From positions 1-64,000 of the forward strand of contig VCMS01000041.1 in the NCBI GenBank assembly GCA_022539475.1: a stretch of 64,000 nt of DNA, given 5' to 3'. This DNA comes from Gracilaria domingensis (Eukaryota; Rhodophyta; Florideophyceae; Gracilariales; Gracilariaceae). Positions 31,204 to 41,279 of the stretch are shown one piece after another. How positions within the stretch are numbered: the stretch's first letter is position 1; every line of letters begins with the position of its first letter. The notes under the pieces were generated by a model. That model made no database searches. It worked only from the letters and a program-made list of their open reading frames with translations, and had not been told where the DNA came from. The translations under genes were made by a program, and so were the position numbers.

Positions 31204-32126
31204 TTAGAGTCGTCGCTCCGCGGCCTATCGAGGTGAAGGGGGGTGATGAGTGCTATAGGGGACGGGAGGGCGAGACCAATGACGGTACGTTTGTGGAGGC
31301 GCACCGGTCGGTCCGAGACGTTAGCAACTTGAACGAAGAAGGGAACGTCCGGACGTAGATCCATGACGCCGTTCGCGAGCAGTGTTAGCTCTAACGAACT
31401 GCCCGTGCGGTGGTGTGATTGTAGAAATACCAGACCGGACGCCTTGGTTGTTACTTGTACCCTGGTTTCAGACATGGGGGGTAACGTAACAGGTCGGGCG
31501 ACGTGTATCTTGTTAGAGGGTACATTGCGCTCCGGTTGGACTGGGTATTTCCGTACGGACGTGGGCGTGTGGGGACCGTATGCGTGGGACAATATCGAGA
31601 CAGGCCGTGAATGGCGCAGGAGGATCGTCCGTTTTGGGGGTAAGATTCCCAATACGTATCGATCGATAAAGGACGTGCCGAGTAGGACGCTTGTGGCGAG
31701 GTTCGATACCACAAGAAATTGTACTCGTACGTGCAGGTCTCCAATGCGGACAGCGAGCGGGAGAACACCCACGACCTCCATACGGTTGCGTGAAGCGTGC
31801 GTAATGCGTGGCTTTACGTCCGTTCGGAGACGAGATTGCCATCGCGGTGGAAGGTGCCGCTCGTGGATCAGACAAGGACCGGCTCCGGTATCTAGGACAC
31901 CCGTGAGCGGATACATTAGGGTAGATGTGAGGCCCACGGAAAGGTGAACTTTGTAATTTGCACTCGCGAATAAAACAGTGTCGTCCATACGTTCTGGGGT
32001 GTCGAGAGTGAGTTCTGTTCTGTCCGCACTGGTTGGTTTGGGCTTGTCGCCCGGTGTGGCGAGGCTATCCGGCATCGGAGGAGACGACGCCCCTACGCAT
32101 CCTCCGGCTCGTTTTCCTGTTCCCAA
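31179..32126 (-). CDS. Retropepsin ORF of element 2, -1 to gag
   Basis: A 315-codon frame overlapping the end of gag at 32093-32126 and the start of pol at 31179-31203. The aspartic protease active site is DTGAGPCLI at residues 79-87, with the LLGTSFIDRY flap/C-terminal motif downstream. The C-terminal half (PPMSETRVQV..DRPVRLHKRTVIGLA) is the linker commonly seen before RT in related gypsy elements. No ATG suits it, so it is presumably made as Gag-Pro by a -1 shift. A GGAAAAC heptamer at 32111-32117 (minus), about 20 bases before the gag stop, is a possible but non-canonical slip site. Confidence 0.85.
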   Translation of the reverse strand: MGTGKRAGGCVGASSPPMPDSLATPGDKPKPTSADRTELTLDTPERMDDTVLFASANYKVHLSVGLTSTLMYPLTGVLDTGAGPCLIHERHLPPRWQSRLRTDVKPRITHASRNRMEVVGVLPLAVRIGDLHVRVQFLVVSNLATSVLLGTSFIDRYVLGILPPKRTILLRHSRPVSILSHAYGPHTPTSVRKYPVQPERNVPSNKIHVARPVTLPPMSETRVQVTTKASGLVFLQSHHRTGSSLELTLLANGVMDLRPDVPFFVQVANVSDRPVRLHKRTVIGLALPSPIALITPLHLDRPRSDDSKEGRRIPP

Positions 32127-34291
32127 ACGGTCTCTTCTACCAGCATGGCTGCCTGCCGAGGCTGGGCGTAAGAGGTACGAGTCGGACCAATATTACGGAA
32201 ACCGATATTGGATGGCGGTGGCGTGTTTCTCCGTGCGGGCGTGCCGGTGCCGTGGTACCCTTCGTCGCGCCGGCGTTGGTAGTTTTGCTCGCGGATTGCG
32301 AGGAGTTTAGCCTTAACGTCCGGTGGAAGAAGTTGACAGCAGTTGGGCTCTCGCGAGAGGCAAATCCTGCACGGACGGTCCCTTGACGCTGCGCCAGAGG
32401 GGTTGCTCGACCTTTGGCCGGGCGTACCGAGGAATGACCGTGCGGAAGTCGCTGGGGTGGTTGCACTTGGTGTGGTGGGTGGTGACGGCATAGAAGATCC
32501 CTGGGAAACGATGAGGACATCTTCGCCGTTGTCGTCCGACAGGGAATACGTCGAGGCCGAGGGGGACTCGACCTGGTGCACCTTCCTTATCGTACGAGTG
32601 GCACGAGGCCGAGCAGACGTAGTCTGCGTGTCCACCCGAACGGACTGGCGGCGTGAGGCGCGGTGAGTATCGCCGTATGATTCCGCATAACGGGCGAGCG
32701 CGTCGTATCCGATACTGGGATGGGTGGTGAGGTGATTCCGCACCTTTGACCGTATGGCGGGCAAAAGTCCTTCGACAAATAAGCCCTTCAAGTCCCGATC
32801 GGTGTATACGTTACCACAGCGGAGGGCTTTCGTCCAGAGCTTCTGGGCGAATTCCGTTTCGGACATCCCTGACGACTGGGTGTAAAACGTCACCTCTGCG
32901 GACGCCGTGGCGATGACTTCATCCGTGGCGTAGGTGGTCAGTAAGACATTTACCACCTCTTCGTACGTATGGAGCGCTTCATCGCGAGGCCTGTCGACCG
33001 CTCCCGACTCACCGATGAGGCGGGATTGGACCAGAGCGTGTGCGGGCCCGGTTAGGTAGAACTGGAAGCACCACAGTGCCGCTCCTTCTGTCAGTCCGTT
33101 ATGGTTGCAAGCGGTTTTGAACAGCTGCAAGAAATTGAGAACGGAGATGGGATCCGTTCCGGAAAATGAATGTCCTTTCATCTGGACGTTCAATTTCTTT
33201 TGATAGCGCGCGATCTTGCGTGCTACCTTCGAGTTGTACTTATGGCTGCGCCGAATGAGCCGGTACGTACGGTAGTCCACAACCTTGGTGAACTTGACGT
33301 TCAGAGGTCGGAGGCGCTTAAGCGTCAACTTGTCCGATCGGGAACGTCGCCGTTCGGACTTGCGTTTTCTTCGGGGGCTTTCAGAGTCCCCAGAGTCACC
33401 CGAGTCGGTCTGCTCATCCTCTGATGATGAGCGCGAGGACGCGGAGTCAGTATCTGAATGTCGTCGCCCTCTGCGGCGGCGACGATTCTTCCGTCTACGT
33501 ACGGAACTGTCCGAATCGGAATGCTTGCCCGGTTTACCGCCTCGTTTGCGGTGATTCCTCCCGTCGTCGGAGGAATCGCTCGAGCTTCCGTCCGGGTCAC
33601 CCTGAGGGGGTACTGGTGGGAGATAGACACCGGTCGGATCCCTCTGCGGATCCTTCTCCATTTCCGGTCCCTGTCTCTCACCGCGACTAGGTGCGTTGTC
33701 CGTTTGGTCAGTGTCAAACTTTGGGGGTTGGGGTGGTAGCTTAGCTACCAAAGCGGCCAAGGTGTTACTCAGATTCTCTTGCATTCCGCTTTCGGTACGT
33801 CTGGATCCCAGCGCATCGTTCACGATGCGGTGTATGATCGGTGTGATGTCACGACGCATCAATTCCGGGATACGGTCCTTGAGATATAATTCGACCGCCA
33901 TGGGTACATGAACCTCGATCTCCGTGCGAAGTCCCTCCAGGGCGTACGGGGCTATTTCGGCCCATAGTTCGTGGGGTGGTCTCCGTCCGGTCTGAGGTAT
34001 AGGCGGGAGTGCCGCCGTCCCAGGTGGTACAATCTCAGTTCTCAAAGGGGGCCCGGAGTTCTTACTCCTCTCTTTCTTCCTTCGGTCCGATTTGGTTTGC
34101 AAGTTGCCTTCACGGATTACCCGTTCGGGCTCTTCTGAGGGGGTCACGTAGGCCGTCGCGGTACTTCGGGTGCTCCGGCGGCCTACCGAGGCATGGTCCG
34201 AAGCGGCGCGAGGGGCGGCCAAAGTGGACTCAGCATTGTCTTCTGCGACCTGCCGTTCTCCTTGATCTCCGTGTGGGACGTTCGAGCTCAT
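32093..34291 (-). CDS. gag: Gag of element 2
   Basis: A 732-codon ORF with ATG at 34291, only 55 bases inside the primer-binding site. The N-terminal third is polar. Residues about 225-330 are a Ser/Asp/Arg-rich segment resembling SR-type linkers (SSDSSDD, RRRKNRRRRRGRRHSD). Residues about 370-560 fit the retrotransposon gag/capsid fold (FSGTDPISVLNFLQLFKTAC..GPAHALV..LLTTYAT..FAQKLWTKAL). The C-terminal region has a CRICLSREPNCC cluster instead of a standard CCHC knuckle, so nucleic-acid binding may rest on basic tracts. The stop at 32093 is followed by protease in the -1 frame. Confidence 0.88.
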   Translation of the reverse strand: MSSNVPHGDQGERQVAEDNAESTLAAPRAASDHASVGRRSTRSTATAYVTPSEEPERVIREGNLQTKSDRRKKERSKNSGPPLRTEIVPPGTAALPPIPQTGRRPPHELWAEIAPYALEGLRTEIEVHVPMAVELYLKDRIPELMRRDITPIIHRIVNDALGSRRTESGMQENLSNTLAALVAKLPPQPPKFDTDQTDNAPSRGERQGPEMEKDPQRDPTGVYLPPVPPQGDPDGSSSDSSDDGRNHRKRGGKPGKHSDSDSSVRRRKNRRRRRGRRHSDTDSASSRSSSEDEQTDSGDSGDSESPRRKRKSERRRSRSDKLTLKRLRPLNVKFTKVVDYRTYRLIRRSHKYNSKVARKIARYQKKLNVQMKGHSFSGTDPISVLNFLQLFKTACNHNGLTEGAALWCFQFYLTGPAHALVQSRLIGESGAVDRPRDEALHTYEEVVNVLLTTYATDEVIATASAEVTFYTQSSGMSETEFAQKLWTKALRCGNVYTDRDLKGLFVEGLLPAIRSKVRNHLTTHPSIGYDALARYAESYGDTHRASRRQSVRVDTQTTSARPRATRTIRKVHQVESPSASTYSLSDDNGEDVLIVSQGSSMPSPPTTPSATTPATSARSFLGTPGQRSSNPSGAASRDRPCRICLSREPNCCQLLPPDVKAKLLAIREQNYQRRRDEGYHGTGTPARRNTPPPSNIGFRNIGPTRTSYAQPRQAAMLVEETVWEQENEPEDA

Positions 34292-34345
34292 CTTCGAGTA
34301 TCGTTTCCAATTCGGTGCTGTAAACTCCGTGCGGTCTCGAATTCC

Positions 34346-34365
34346 ACTTCTAAGTCGGGAGACCA
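34346..34365 (-). promoter_or_regulatory. Primer-binding site of element 2
   Basis: The same 20 bases as in element 1, ending CCA, separated from the LTR by a single G. Shared primer usage links the two families although their LTRs are unrelated. Confidence 0.75.
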
Positions 34366-34366
34366 G

Positions 34367-34907
34367 TGTGATATAGTACGTATCGGGAGAAAACCCGAAG
34401 CGGTCTTGAGGCGACGGAGTTAGCTGTGGCTCGAGGGAGCGACTGTAATGAATCCGTACGGGGAGTAAGGAGGAAGCACCGGGCGGTCAGCGGGGAGAGT
34501 GGGCGGTTGGTATCACCAAGCACGTTCAGGAGCGTGCAAAAGGGTACGAACGGCCTAATAAACCTTGTAGTACTTAGCTTAACGGCCTGTCGGTAGCGCT
34601 ACTTGACGAGCAAGACGTACGGCAAAGGGTGCTTGGTGTTTACAACGTTAGGTCATGGCGAGGTTGGGGTCTACCTAAATATCGGGTAAACCCGCCTCTG
34701 TGCAGCCTCTAGGTAGCAACTTACAGTACTATATTACGCCTGTCACCGTCCGACCGGCACACGTGTCCTACGTACGTTTGGGACCGATATCCGATGCGGG
34801 GACAATCACGCGTACAACTATCCGCTCGGGCCAGCCCGACACGTACGACACGGCACTCCTCTCAATCCACTCCGTCCGTGCGGTCAGCCAGATCGTGCTA
34901 TACGACA
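34367..34907 (-). repeat. LTR of element 2 (right, 5' LTR)
   Basis: 541 bases matching 23549-24089. It should hold the promoter for minus-strand gag-pol transcription. Confidence 0.95.
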
Positions 34908-34912
34908 AAGCT
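34908..34912 (+). repeat. Target-site duplication, right (AAGCT)
   Basis: Matches 23544-23548. Confidence 0.9.
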
Positions 34913-35182
34913 TTCCCGCAAGACAGCTCTTCATCGTCTTCCGATGATGAATCGAGTGAGGACTCGGGGTTGGTTCTGGCCATCATGGACGATGACCCGT
35001 ACGAACCGGACCTCGAGGGTATGGGAGAAGTCGTCTGTCTCTTGCAGATGCTAGTTTTTGGCGAGGGTCGTCCAGAAATTGGCAAGGGTCGTCCCAGTAA
35101 TTTTTTGAAAAAATATCGAGATCAATTATTTCAAAATTTGCAGATAATTGCTTTGGGTCGTTCCAGATCTCTGTGCATGTAA
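34913..35182 (+). pseudogene. Gag-protease ORF, 3' part beyond element 2
   Basis: Removing element 2 and one AAGCT copy lets the plus-strand gag-protease frame continue directly here: FPQDSSSSSSDDESSEDSG, then MDDDPYEPDLEGMGEVV, ending at 35182. The acidic serine tract resembles the linker between protease and RT in gypsy elements, but no RT follows. After about 35045 composition turns AT-rich and the sequence loses its coding look, so the original element was probably already truncated. Confidence 0.7.
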
Positions 35183-35673
35183 TATTACTGGGGGGTTTTC
35201 CATCGTGCTAGTTCTTTAGTCGACGGGCTACCTGAACCGTATTTGCGCGAAGTCTAGGTTTCAGTTTCCATTAGGGGGAGGTGGCAAATTACACGATAGC
35301 CTTATGCCGGAATGATCCCTGCAAGCATTGAATACTAGTGCTAATACGATGATGCCCATTCTGAAGATCATACGTTTATTCGTATCTATTTTTCTATCGA
35401 CGCTTTTTGCTACCATACTTTGGTCGCTATATTGACATGTACCATTTCCCATGATGAAGCGTGTACGGCGCCATCTGCCGGCGATGCGCAGAGGGCACCT
35501 GCCGAAATTGCGGTATCGGTAGCAAACCACATACGCACCTCCCGAGAGGATGAGCGCGGAAGCGCCCTCATACTCTTCCGTTCCTCATGTAGGGAACAAC
35601 ATGCAGATGCATGGTTCCCTACTTGGAACCTGCACTGCAACTGTGAGCTACGTCCGCTCAAAAGTATTTCCTG
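35183..35673. other. AT-rich flank, nothing recognised
   Basis: Short frames only. It lies between the gag-protease remnant and the satellite. Confidence 0.4.
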
Positions 35674-36959
35674 TTATACGCAAGCAAAATTAATCCATAA
35701 GTTTAGTCAAGTGAAATCCGTTGATAACCATTTGAAATGCGATGGAACGTAGCTATTGATAAAAGAAACGAAACGTTGCCTAAGAAAAGTCGAGGGACTG
35801 GTAACTCGCAAACGGAAGAAGAAGCAGGAAAGGGATCGGTTAGATTACCAGCCCACCATATCATACGTAAACGCGGCGGAAAGGTGTCGAAGCGTAGAAC
35901 TCGACATAGCAAGGACACCGAGAATGCCCATGCAGCAACTACCGCAAGGACGCGAATAAAACGAGAATCGTAGCCTATATCCAACGTACCTAAATCGCTA
36001 TCCCGAACAGTCAGACCAGTAACGACCAATTTCATTTTGTCATCTCAAGATCGATGATCGGATCTGGAGAGATGATATAAAATTGGTCGTTTACCTCTTA
36101 TACGCAAGCAGAAACGTATCCATAAGTTAGTCAATGCTGCGCGTTGGAAACATTTTGAATTGCGGATGGACGTCCATTGATAAACGAAACAAGAAACGTT
36201 GCGCTAGAAAAGTAGAGGGACTGGTAATCTCGCAAGGTAAGAATGAAGCAGAAAGGGATCGGTTAGATTACCAGCCCACATATCATCGTAAACCGCGAAA
36301 AGGTGTTCGAAAGTGGCGAGACTCAAGCAAGGAACACCGGAGATGCCCATGCAGCAACATACCGCAAGACCGCGATAAACGAGAATCTAGCCTATATCCC
36401 AAACAAGTAACGCAGAATCGCCTATCCCGAACAGTCACGACAGTAAACGGACCAATTTCGATTTGTCCTCGAATAACGATGAAATGGATCTGGAGAGTGA
36501 AATAGAATTGGTCGTTTACTGTATACTGGCAAGCAGAAAGTATCCATAAGTTAGCAATGCTCCGTTGAAAACATTTGAATTGCGATGGACGTACCATGAT
36601 AAAACGAAACAGAAACTGTTGCGCTACGAAAAGTCGGGGACGCTGGTAACTCGCAAAACGGAAGAAGAAGAGGAAACGGGAATCGTTAGATTACCAGCGC
36701 CCATATCATCGTAAACCGCGAAAGGTGGTCGACAGCGAGAACTCACAACAAGGACAACCGAGAATGCCCATGCAGAACAGTACCAGAAGACGCGATAAAC
36801 GAGAATTAGCCTATATCCAAACAGTACCAGAATCGCCTATCCCGAACAGTCAGACAGTAAAACGCTGACCAATTTCATTTTGTCTCTCAGGATCGATGAT
36901 GATCTGGAGAGATGAAATAAAATTGTCGTTTACCTGTATACGGCAAACAGATAAGTATC
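35674..36959 (+). repeat. ~420-bp satellite array, noisy copies, open at an assembly gap
   Basis: Units start near 35674, 36098, 36522 and 36937 (TTATACGCAAGC or variant), giving periods of about 424, 424 and 415. Shared words include GATCGGTTAGATTACCAGCC, TATCCCGAACAGTCA and ATGCCCATGCAG. Copies differ mainly by single-base insertions and deletions rather than substitutions, which looks like uncorrected long-read error and is unlike the clean frames of element 2. The fourth unit is cut by the N run. Confidence 0.85.
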
Positions 36960-37147
36960 NNNNNNNNNNNNNNNNNNNNNNNNNNNNNNNNNNNNNNNNN
37001 NNNNNNNNNNNNNNNNNNNNNNNNNNNNNNNNNNNNNNNNNNNNNNNNNNNNNNNNNNNNNNNNNNNNNNNNNNNNNNNNNNNNNNNNNNNNNNNNNNNN
37101 NNNNNNNNNNNNNNNNNNNNNNNNNNNNNNNNNNNNNNNNNNNNNNN
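36960..37147. other. Assembly gap (188 N)
   Basis: A run of N at the end of the satellite. True length is unknown and probably contains more satellite units. Confidence 0.95.
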
Positions 37148-40100
37148 CTTCACAGCATGTTAAACGTTGCCGCGTTTCGTCTGAAAGCCGCGCTGGAAGA
37201 TGAAAAATAGGCGGCCCATTCGGAAGAAGCAAGCCGTCTCAAGCTTTCCGCGCCCTGCGCCCGCGAATCTTCCGAAACGGTCACTGCCCCTTGTCGCCTT
37301 CCCCGAGCTCCAGTGTCCGAGGACAGCGTTGACCCGCAGCTCCGTGCGCCCCTCTGCATTCCGGACACTTCGCATTGTGTTCTCTTCCCCGGGTCCGCGC
37401 ATTAGACCAGAACCGGAAGCAGGTCCACGCTCAGTGCCTTCTGAGGAGGCCCTCGGTGATTTTGGCATATGGTATTATCTCACGGTTTGTCTGGCTTCAG
37501 TAGCTTCAACCTTGGTCATGTGAAGCCAGACGAGCTAATTGGGCTACTTCGGGACCCGCGATTCCTCGCAAAAGCGATTCAACGAGACCATAACCAAGTT
37601 CCAAGCGCAGTACAGAATATGACAGAACGCCATTTTCGAACGATACGCCTCAAAGCAACGGTTTTCAATCGAAAGAACTGGTCTCGCAGAAAGGATGTAA
37701 GTTCAGCGCCACCCTCCTACACGAGAGACCCCCGTTCAGACACTTGTGAAACAGCTCCAGTTTGCTAACAACGAAAACACATTCTTCCACCCTATACCGT
37801 CAGACGCACTCCACGAAAAAATCTCACCCCATGTCCGGCTCTCTCGCAAGAGACGCCACCTCGAACTTAAGGAAATGGTCATGCGCTCTTTGGATAGTAG
37901 AATAGTGTGGTACTTCCAAGAAATAAGTTACAGTGAATCTTTCGTAGGTATTCTGCATGTATACACCGATAAGTCTTCACAACTCTAAAGCAAACATCGG
38001 TTACCGCCTGTACTCTTCACCTCATATTTCTCAACTTCTCCGACGAGCTACGCCGTAAGCGCATCCGTGATGACCTCACAGTAGTGGCATACTTTTCCTA
38101 CAACACTGGTACAGGTTTTCGCATCTGAAGCAGACGCAATGCCATTCGTTTCTAGCAAGTCTCTACGCGATTCCAGGATGCACATCCTTCAAGAATCTCT
38201 TCGTCAAGTCCTGTAGCAAATTATACATCTAATGCAGAAAGGTTTTTCAGTTCATCGGCGAAGACGCAGTATATCGAGTGTGCCATCCTCAGCAAGTTTT
38301 TGTGCGGATATTCTGAGGCTAAGGACATTCTGTCTACTCTTCATAGGAGCCAAACGGAAAGCCCTTGTCATAGATGCAAAGCCCTCCCTCATCTTTAGGC
38401 GGTAATGTTCTTACGTCATTCACTGGACTCTCCCAAAACCCACACTAAAAGCGTCAGAAAGACATACTCAGTTATTCTCGAATATGCAAAGAAAGGGCGA
38501 AGGAGAAAGAAACTTACGGTCTACAAGGGGACGAGATTCCAATCGGATATTTTTTCATGCGTCCTCCCAATTTACCAAATATCTCTCATTCCTCGCTCAT
38601 CAAATCGCCTTGACTCGTAAATTCATCCAGGGTTATTGTCTGATCTAGTCTGTTTGAAACAAGGAGTGGGAGCTACGCTTCAACAGTTACGCAACGTGCA
38701 TCTTCGGCTATATTTAAACTGGATTAATATTCCGAGGAAATCGAGAGACTGTAGTCAGAACCTAGAGCACTGCAATAGCATCATTCATGTTCTATGCAGT
38801 GCTTAGAGGCGGATATCCGAGTTCACGTCATTTCGAACGATTACGTACTCAAATCCAGAACTTTACAAACGCAAATCGTATCTTCCATTGCAATGCAACT
38901 TGTCTGTCAGAAGTTGCCTTTTAGAGTTTGTCAACGACGAAGAAAGGCAGTTACTGAATTGGATGGAACGCTTCACCAAGGCAGATCTCCTTTGAATGAT
39001 GGAGGCCAAAGCATACAAAGACATTGACATATTTTCCTTTCATGATGGAATTCTTTGAAATCTGATGGGGAGCGCAGGACACGGCCCAATCAGAAAAATT
39101 TTCTTCTCAGTACTCGGACGTTGCTGGAATAATTATAGGTGCATTAGTGAACCATGATGTAATGAAAGCTCTATTTCGTCTCTTCGGTGGCAGATTGAAG
39201 CCTCCAAATGCTGCTCGACAACGTAGTCGGCAGCAATTCATAGCTCTGGAAGTGGAACTCTGAAGTTTTATAACGGCTCTTAACAGAAGAAGAACTAACA
39301 CCTTTGGCAGCATTTTACGGTATCTCCACAACACGTCGATTTATATCTTCTCTTGTATTGTTGCTGACAGGCCTTGTTACCGAGAGGCGAAGCGATAGGA
39401 GTTCAATATTGGAACTATTGTCATGTGCTACAAGCCCAAGCATGCCGGGCTGAAGGGTTTTCATAACTACCATATGTTTTGCTTTCAACTACCACTCTGG
39501 TTGCGTTTTTCTTCCATAGATTTTTATACTGAATGAATTTAGCATATAGGAGCTGCTACAGCCCCCGTTCTCTAAACCTGTGAGGATCATGTAGTAGTTA
39601 GCTGATCAAAACTCCATTTGGTTCTTTTAGTGTTCCGCAGAGAAATCCACTACCACTATAATTCAGGGATTCTATGATCGTTGAAGGCCTTCTTTGCTGT
39701 TTACCAGCCCGTCAGAACGAACCAATTAAATTTCGATATTAGCGTAAAAGCCAGAGCCGATGGGCTCATGCTAGACGATATTACCTCATCTACATCATCG
39801 GTGAATTTGTATCTTCACCGAAAACAAGAGTGGCGAGTATTTTAAGTAGCCTACCTACTGTCATCACTCTGTTTATCTGCAGCTCATCCCGGCGCATTAC
39901 CACTTTCGTGCGTGAAAGTGTTGAGGCGCTTTCGTAGTTCGTCACCGTGCTGCTCTGAGCAGTGTAAAATAGTGTAGTTTGTCAATAAGTACACAACTTG
40001 TAGCAAACACATGGTCGTGAGTTTTTTTTACTAGATGAGCATCATTTGGATACGAAAACTAGTTGAGTCTTGTCTAATGAATGTATATTGTGCTTGCAAC

Positions 40101-40440
40101 CAAAAAACTGTGAGTAATGCATCAAACTGTGTTTTGGGAGGTTTGGAAACGCTGCAAAACGGTTTAAAAATTTGTCTGTGAACAGGTGGTTGTAGTGGAT
40201 TTAGACTTATGCGAGTAATCACTGCGCTCTCGAATTGTGCTTTTTAAGAGCTTATAATACTCGAGATATACTCTCATTGATGTATAGCCGGCGTTGTATA
40301 TACAGCTCTTTTACCTCCCGCCAATCCACGTGGCCAGCAGCGTTCACGTGTTGGCGGGCAGGTGCACCGTAATGAGTGCGGGAGGTGTGGAGGAAGGTGT
40401 TTTGGGAGGTCTCTGCATGGTGCCAAAATATGGCCAGAAC
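37148..40440. other. Unassigned, degenerate
   Basis: Several short plus-strand frames (37469-37768, 37746-37988, 38405-38620, 38794-39027) have a protein-like look and may be pieces of one decayed ORF, but no family is recognisable. The stretch at 39340-40290 is AT-rich with nothing coding. Confidence 0.4.
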
Positions 40441-40454
40441 GTGCGCGTGGGCGT

Positions 40455-40735
40455 GGGGGGGGTCGGTTGGGTTAGGGTGGCTACCCTAACACAACCGGAC
40501 CCCCCCGTCCGCGGGCACGTTTTGGCCGGTTTTCTAAAAAATGTGCTTTTTTATGCCTGCGGGCGGGGGGGGTCGGTCGTGTTAGGGTAGGTACCCTAAC
40601 ACGACCGGACCCCCCCGCCCGCGGGCACGTTTTGGCCGATTTTTTGAAAAATGTACGATTTTATGCCCGCGGGCGGGGGGGTCCGGTCGTGTTAGGGTAC
40701 CTACCCTAACACGACCGACCCCATCCACCCGCGGC
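40455..40735. repeat. Three 110-bp tandem units, each a TTAGGG/CCCTAA palindrome
   Basis: GTTAGGGT occurs at 40471, 40581 and 40691, exactly 110 apart. Each unit holds an inverted repeat of roughly 25-30 bp per arm. On the left arm a G run leads into GTCGGTCGTGTTAGGGT; on the right arm ACCCTAACACGACCGGAC leads into a C run. The axes fall near 40480, 40591 and 40701. Between palindromes is a shared spacer GCGGGCACGTTTTGGCC followed by A/T runs. The centre differs between units (GGCTA, AGGTA, ACCTA), so hairpin potential is kept despite drift. Confidence 0.9.
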
Positions 40736-40740
40736 ACGTT

Positions 40741-41279
40741 TTCGCCTCATTCTGGTAGCGTCCACAGACCTTCTAAAACACACACCGCACGCAACGCCAG
40801 CCAAAACGTAGCGCATGCTGTTCGAGCTGAAGCGCCTCGCTGACGCGCGCGAGGGCGCGCATTCCCGTGCGCGGCGCACTCCGCGCGCGGCTGTCTCGCG
40901 CCGCAGAGCTGTGCGTCGTCGATGTGACGTGGCGCGCGACGCCTTCCAATGTGCGCATGTTGCGCGCTTCAGTCATTTTATGCGCGCTGTACGTGCAGTA
41001 CAATTGCGCTAGGCTCCTTCGCGCTCCACCCCCGCGTGCACTTCCGCGTGGGGATCGCTGCCGTTGCCCGTCATCACTGGCACCCTGCCATACCGCCCGT
41101 AAACCACGCCCTCCGTTCGCTCACGGACCCCGCTTCCAGCCTCTCGAACTTTCGCGCGCGCCACTCGTTCACCGTCGCCGCCATCCCGCCGTGAGTCGTC
41201 GTCGACGCCGCGTCTCGCGCCGATTTGCGTGCTGCTACTGCTGGCTGCCAGAGCCCTCGCGTTGCCGTCGCTGCTGTAG
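40741..41279. other. GC-rich 5' flank of the lectin remnant
   Basis: CG-rich sequence with frames that look like composition effects. It probably represents the 5' GC island of the following gene. Confidence 0.4.

Larger units (their letters stand above)
23549..34907 (-). mobile_element. LTR element 2: young 11.36-kb chromovirus (Ty3/gypsy) with an antisense gene
   Basis: A complete LTR retrotransposon reading right to left. It has 541-bp LTRs (TGTCGTATAG..ATATCACA on the sense strand) that match wherever I compared them, a 5-bp target duplication AAGCT, a primer-binding site at 34346-34365 and a polypurine tract at 24090-24104. Sense order is gag, protease, then RT, RNase H, integrase and chromodomain, in three successive -1 frames. 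A 3.8-kb region between pol and the 3' LTR carries a large ORF on the opposite strand. The long open frames and matching LTRs imply a recent insertion. It interrupts a gag-protease ORF, a textbook nested insertion. Confidence 0.95.

Noticed and set aside
36887-37232. ORFs running through the N gap
   Set aside because: They consist of undetermined residues and are artefacts.
40455-40735. CRISPR-like array
   Set aside because: Period 110 with palindromes and conserved spacers in a eukaryotic setting. It is a tandem repeat, with no cas genes.
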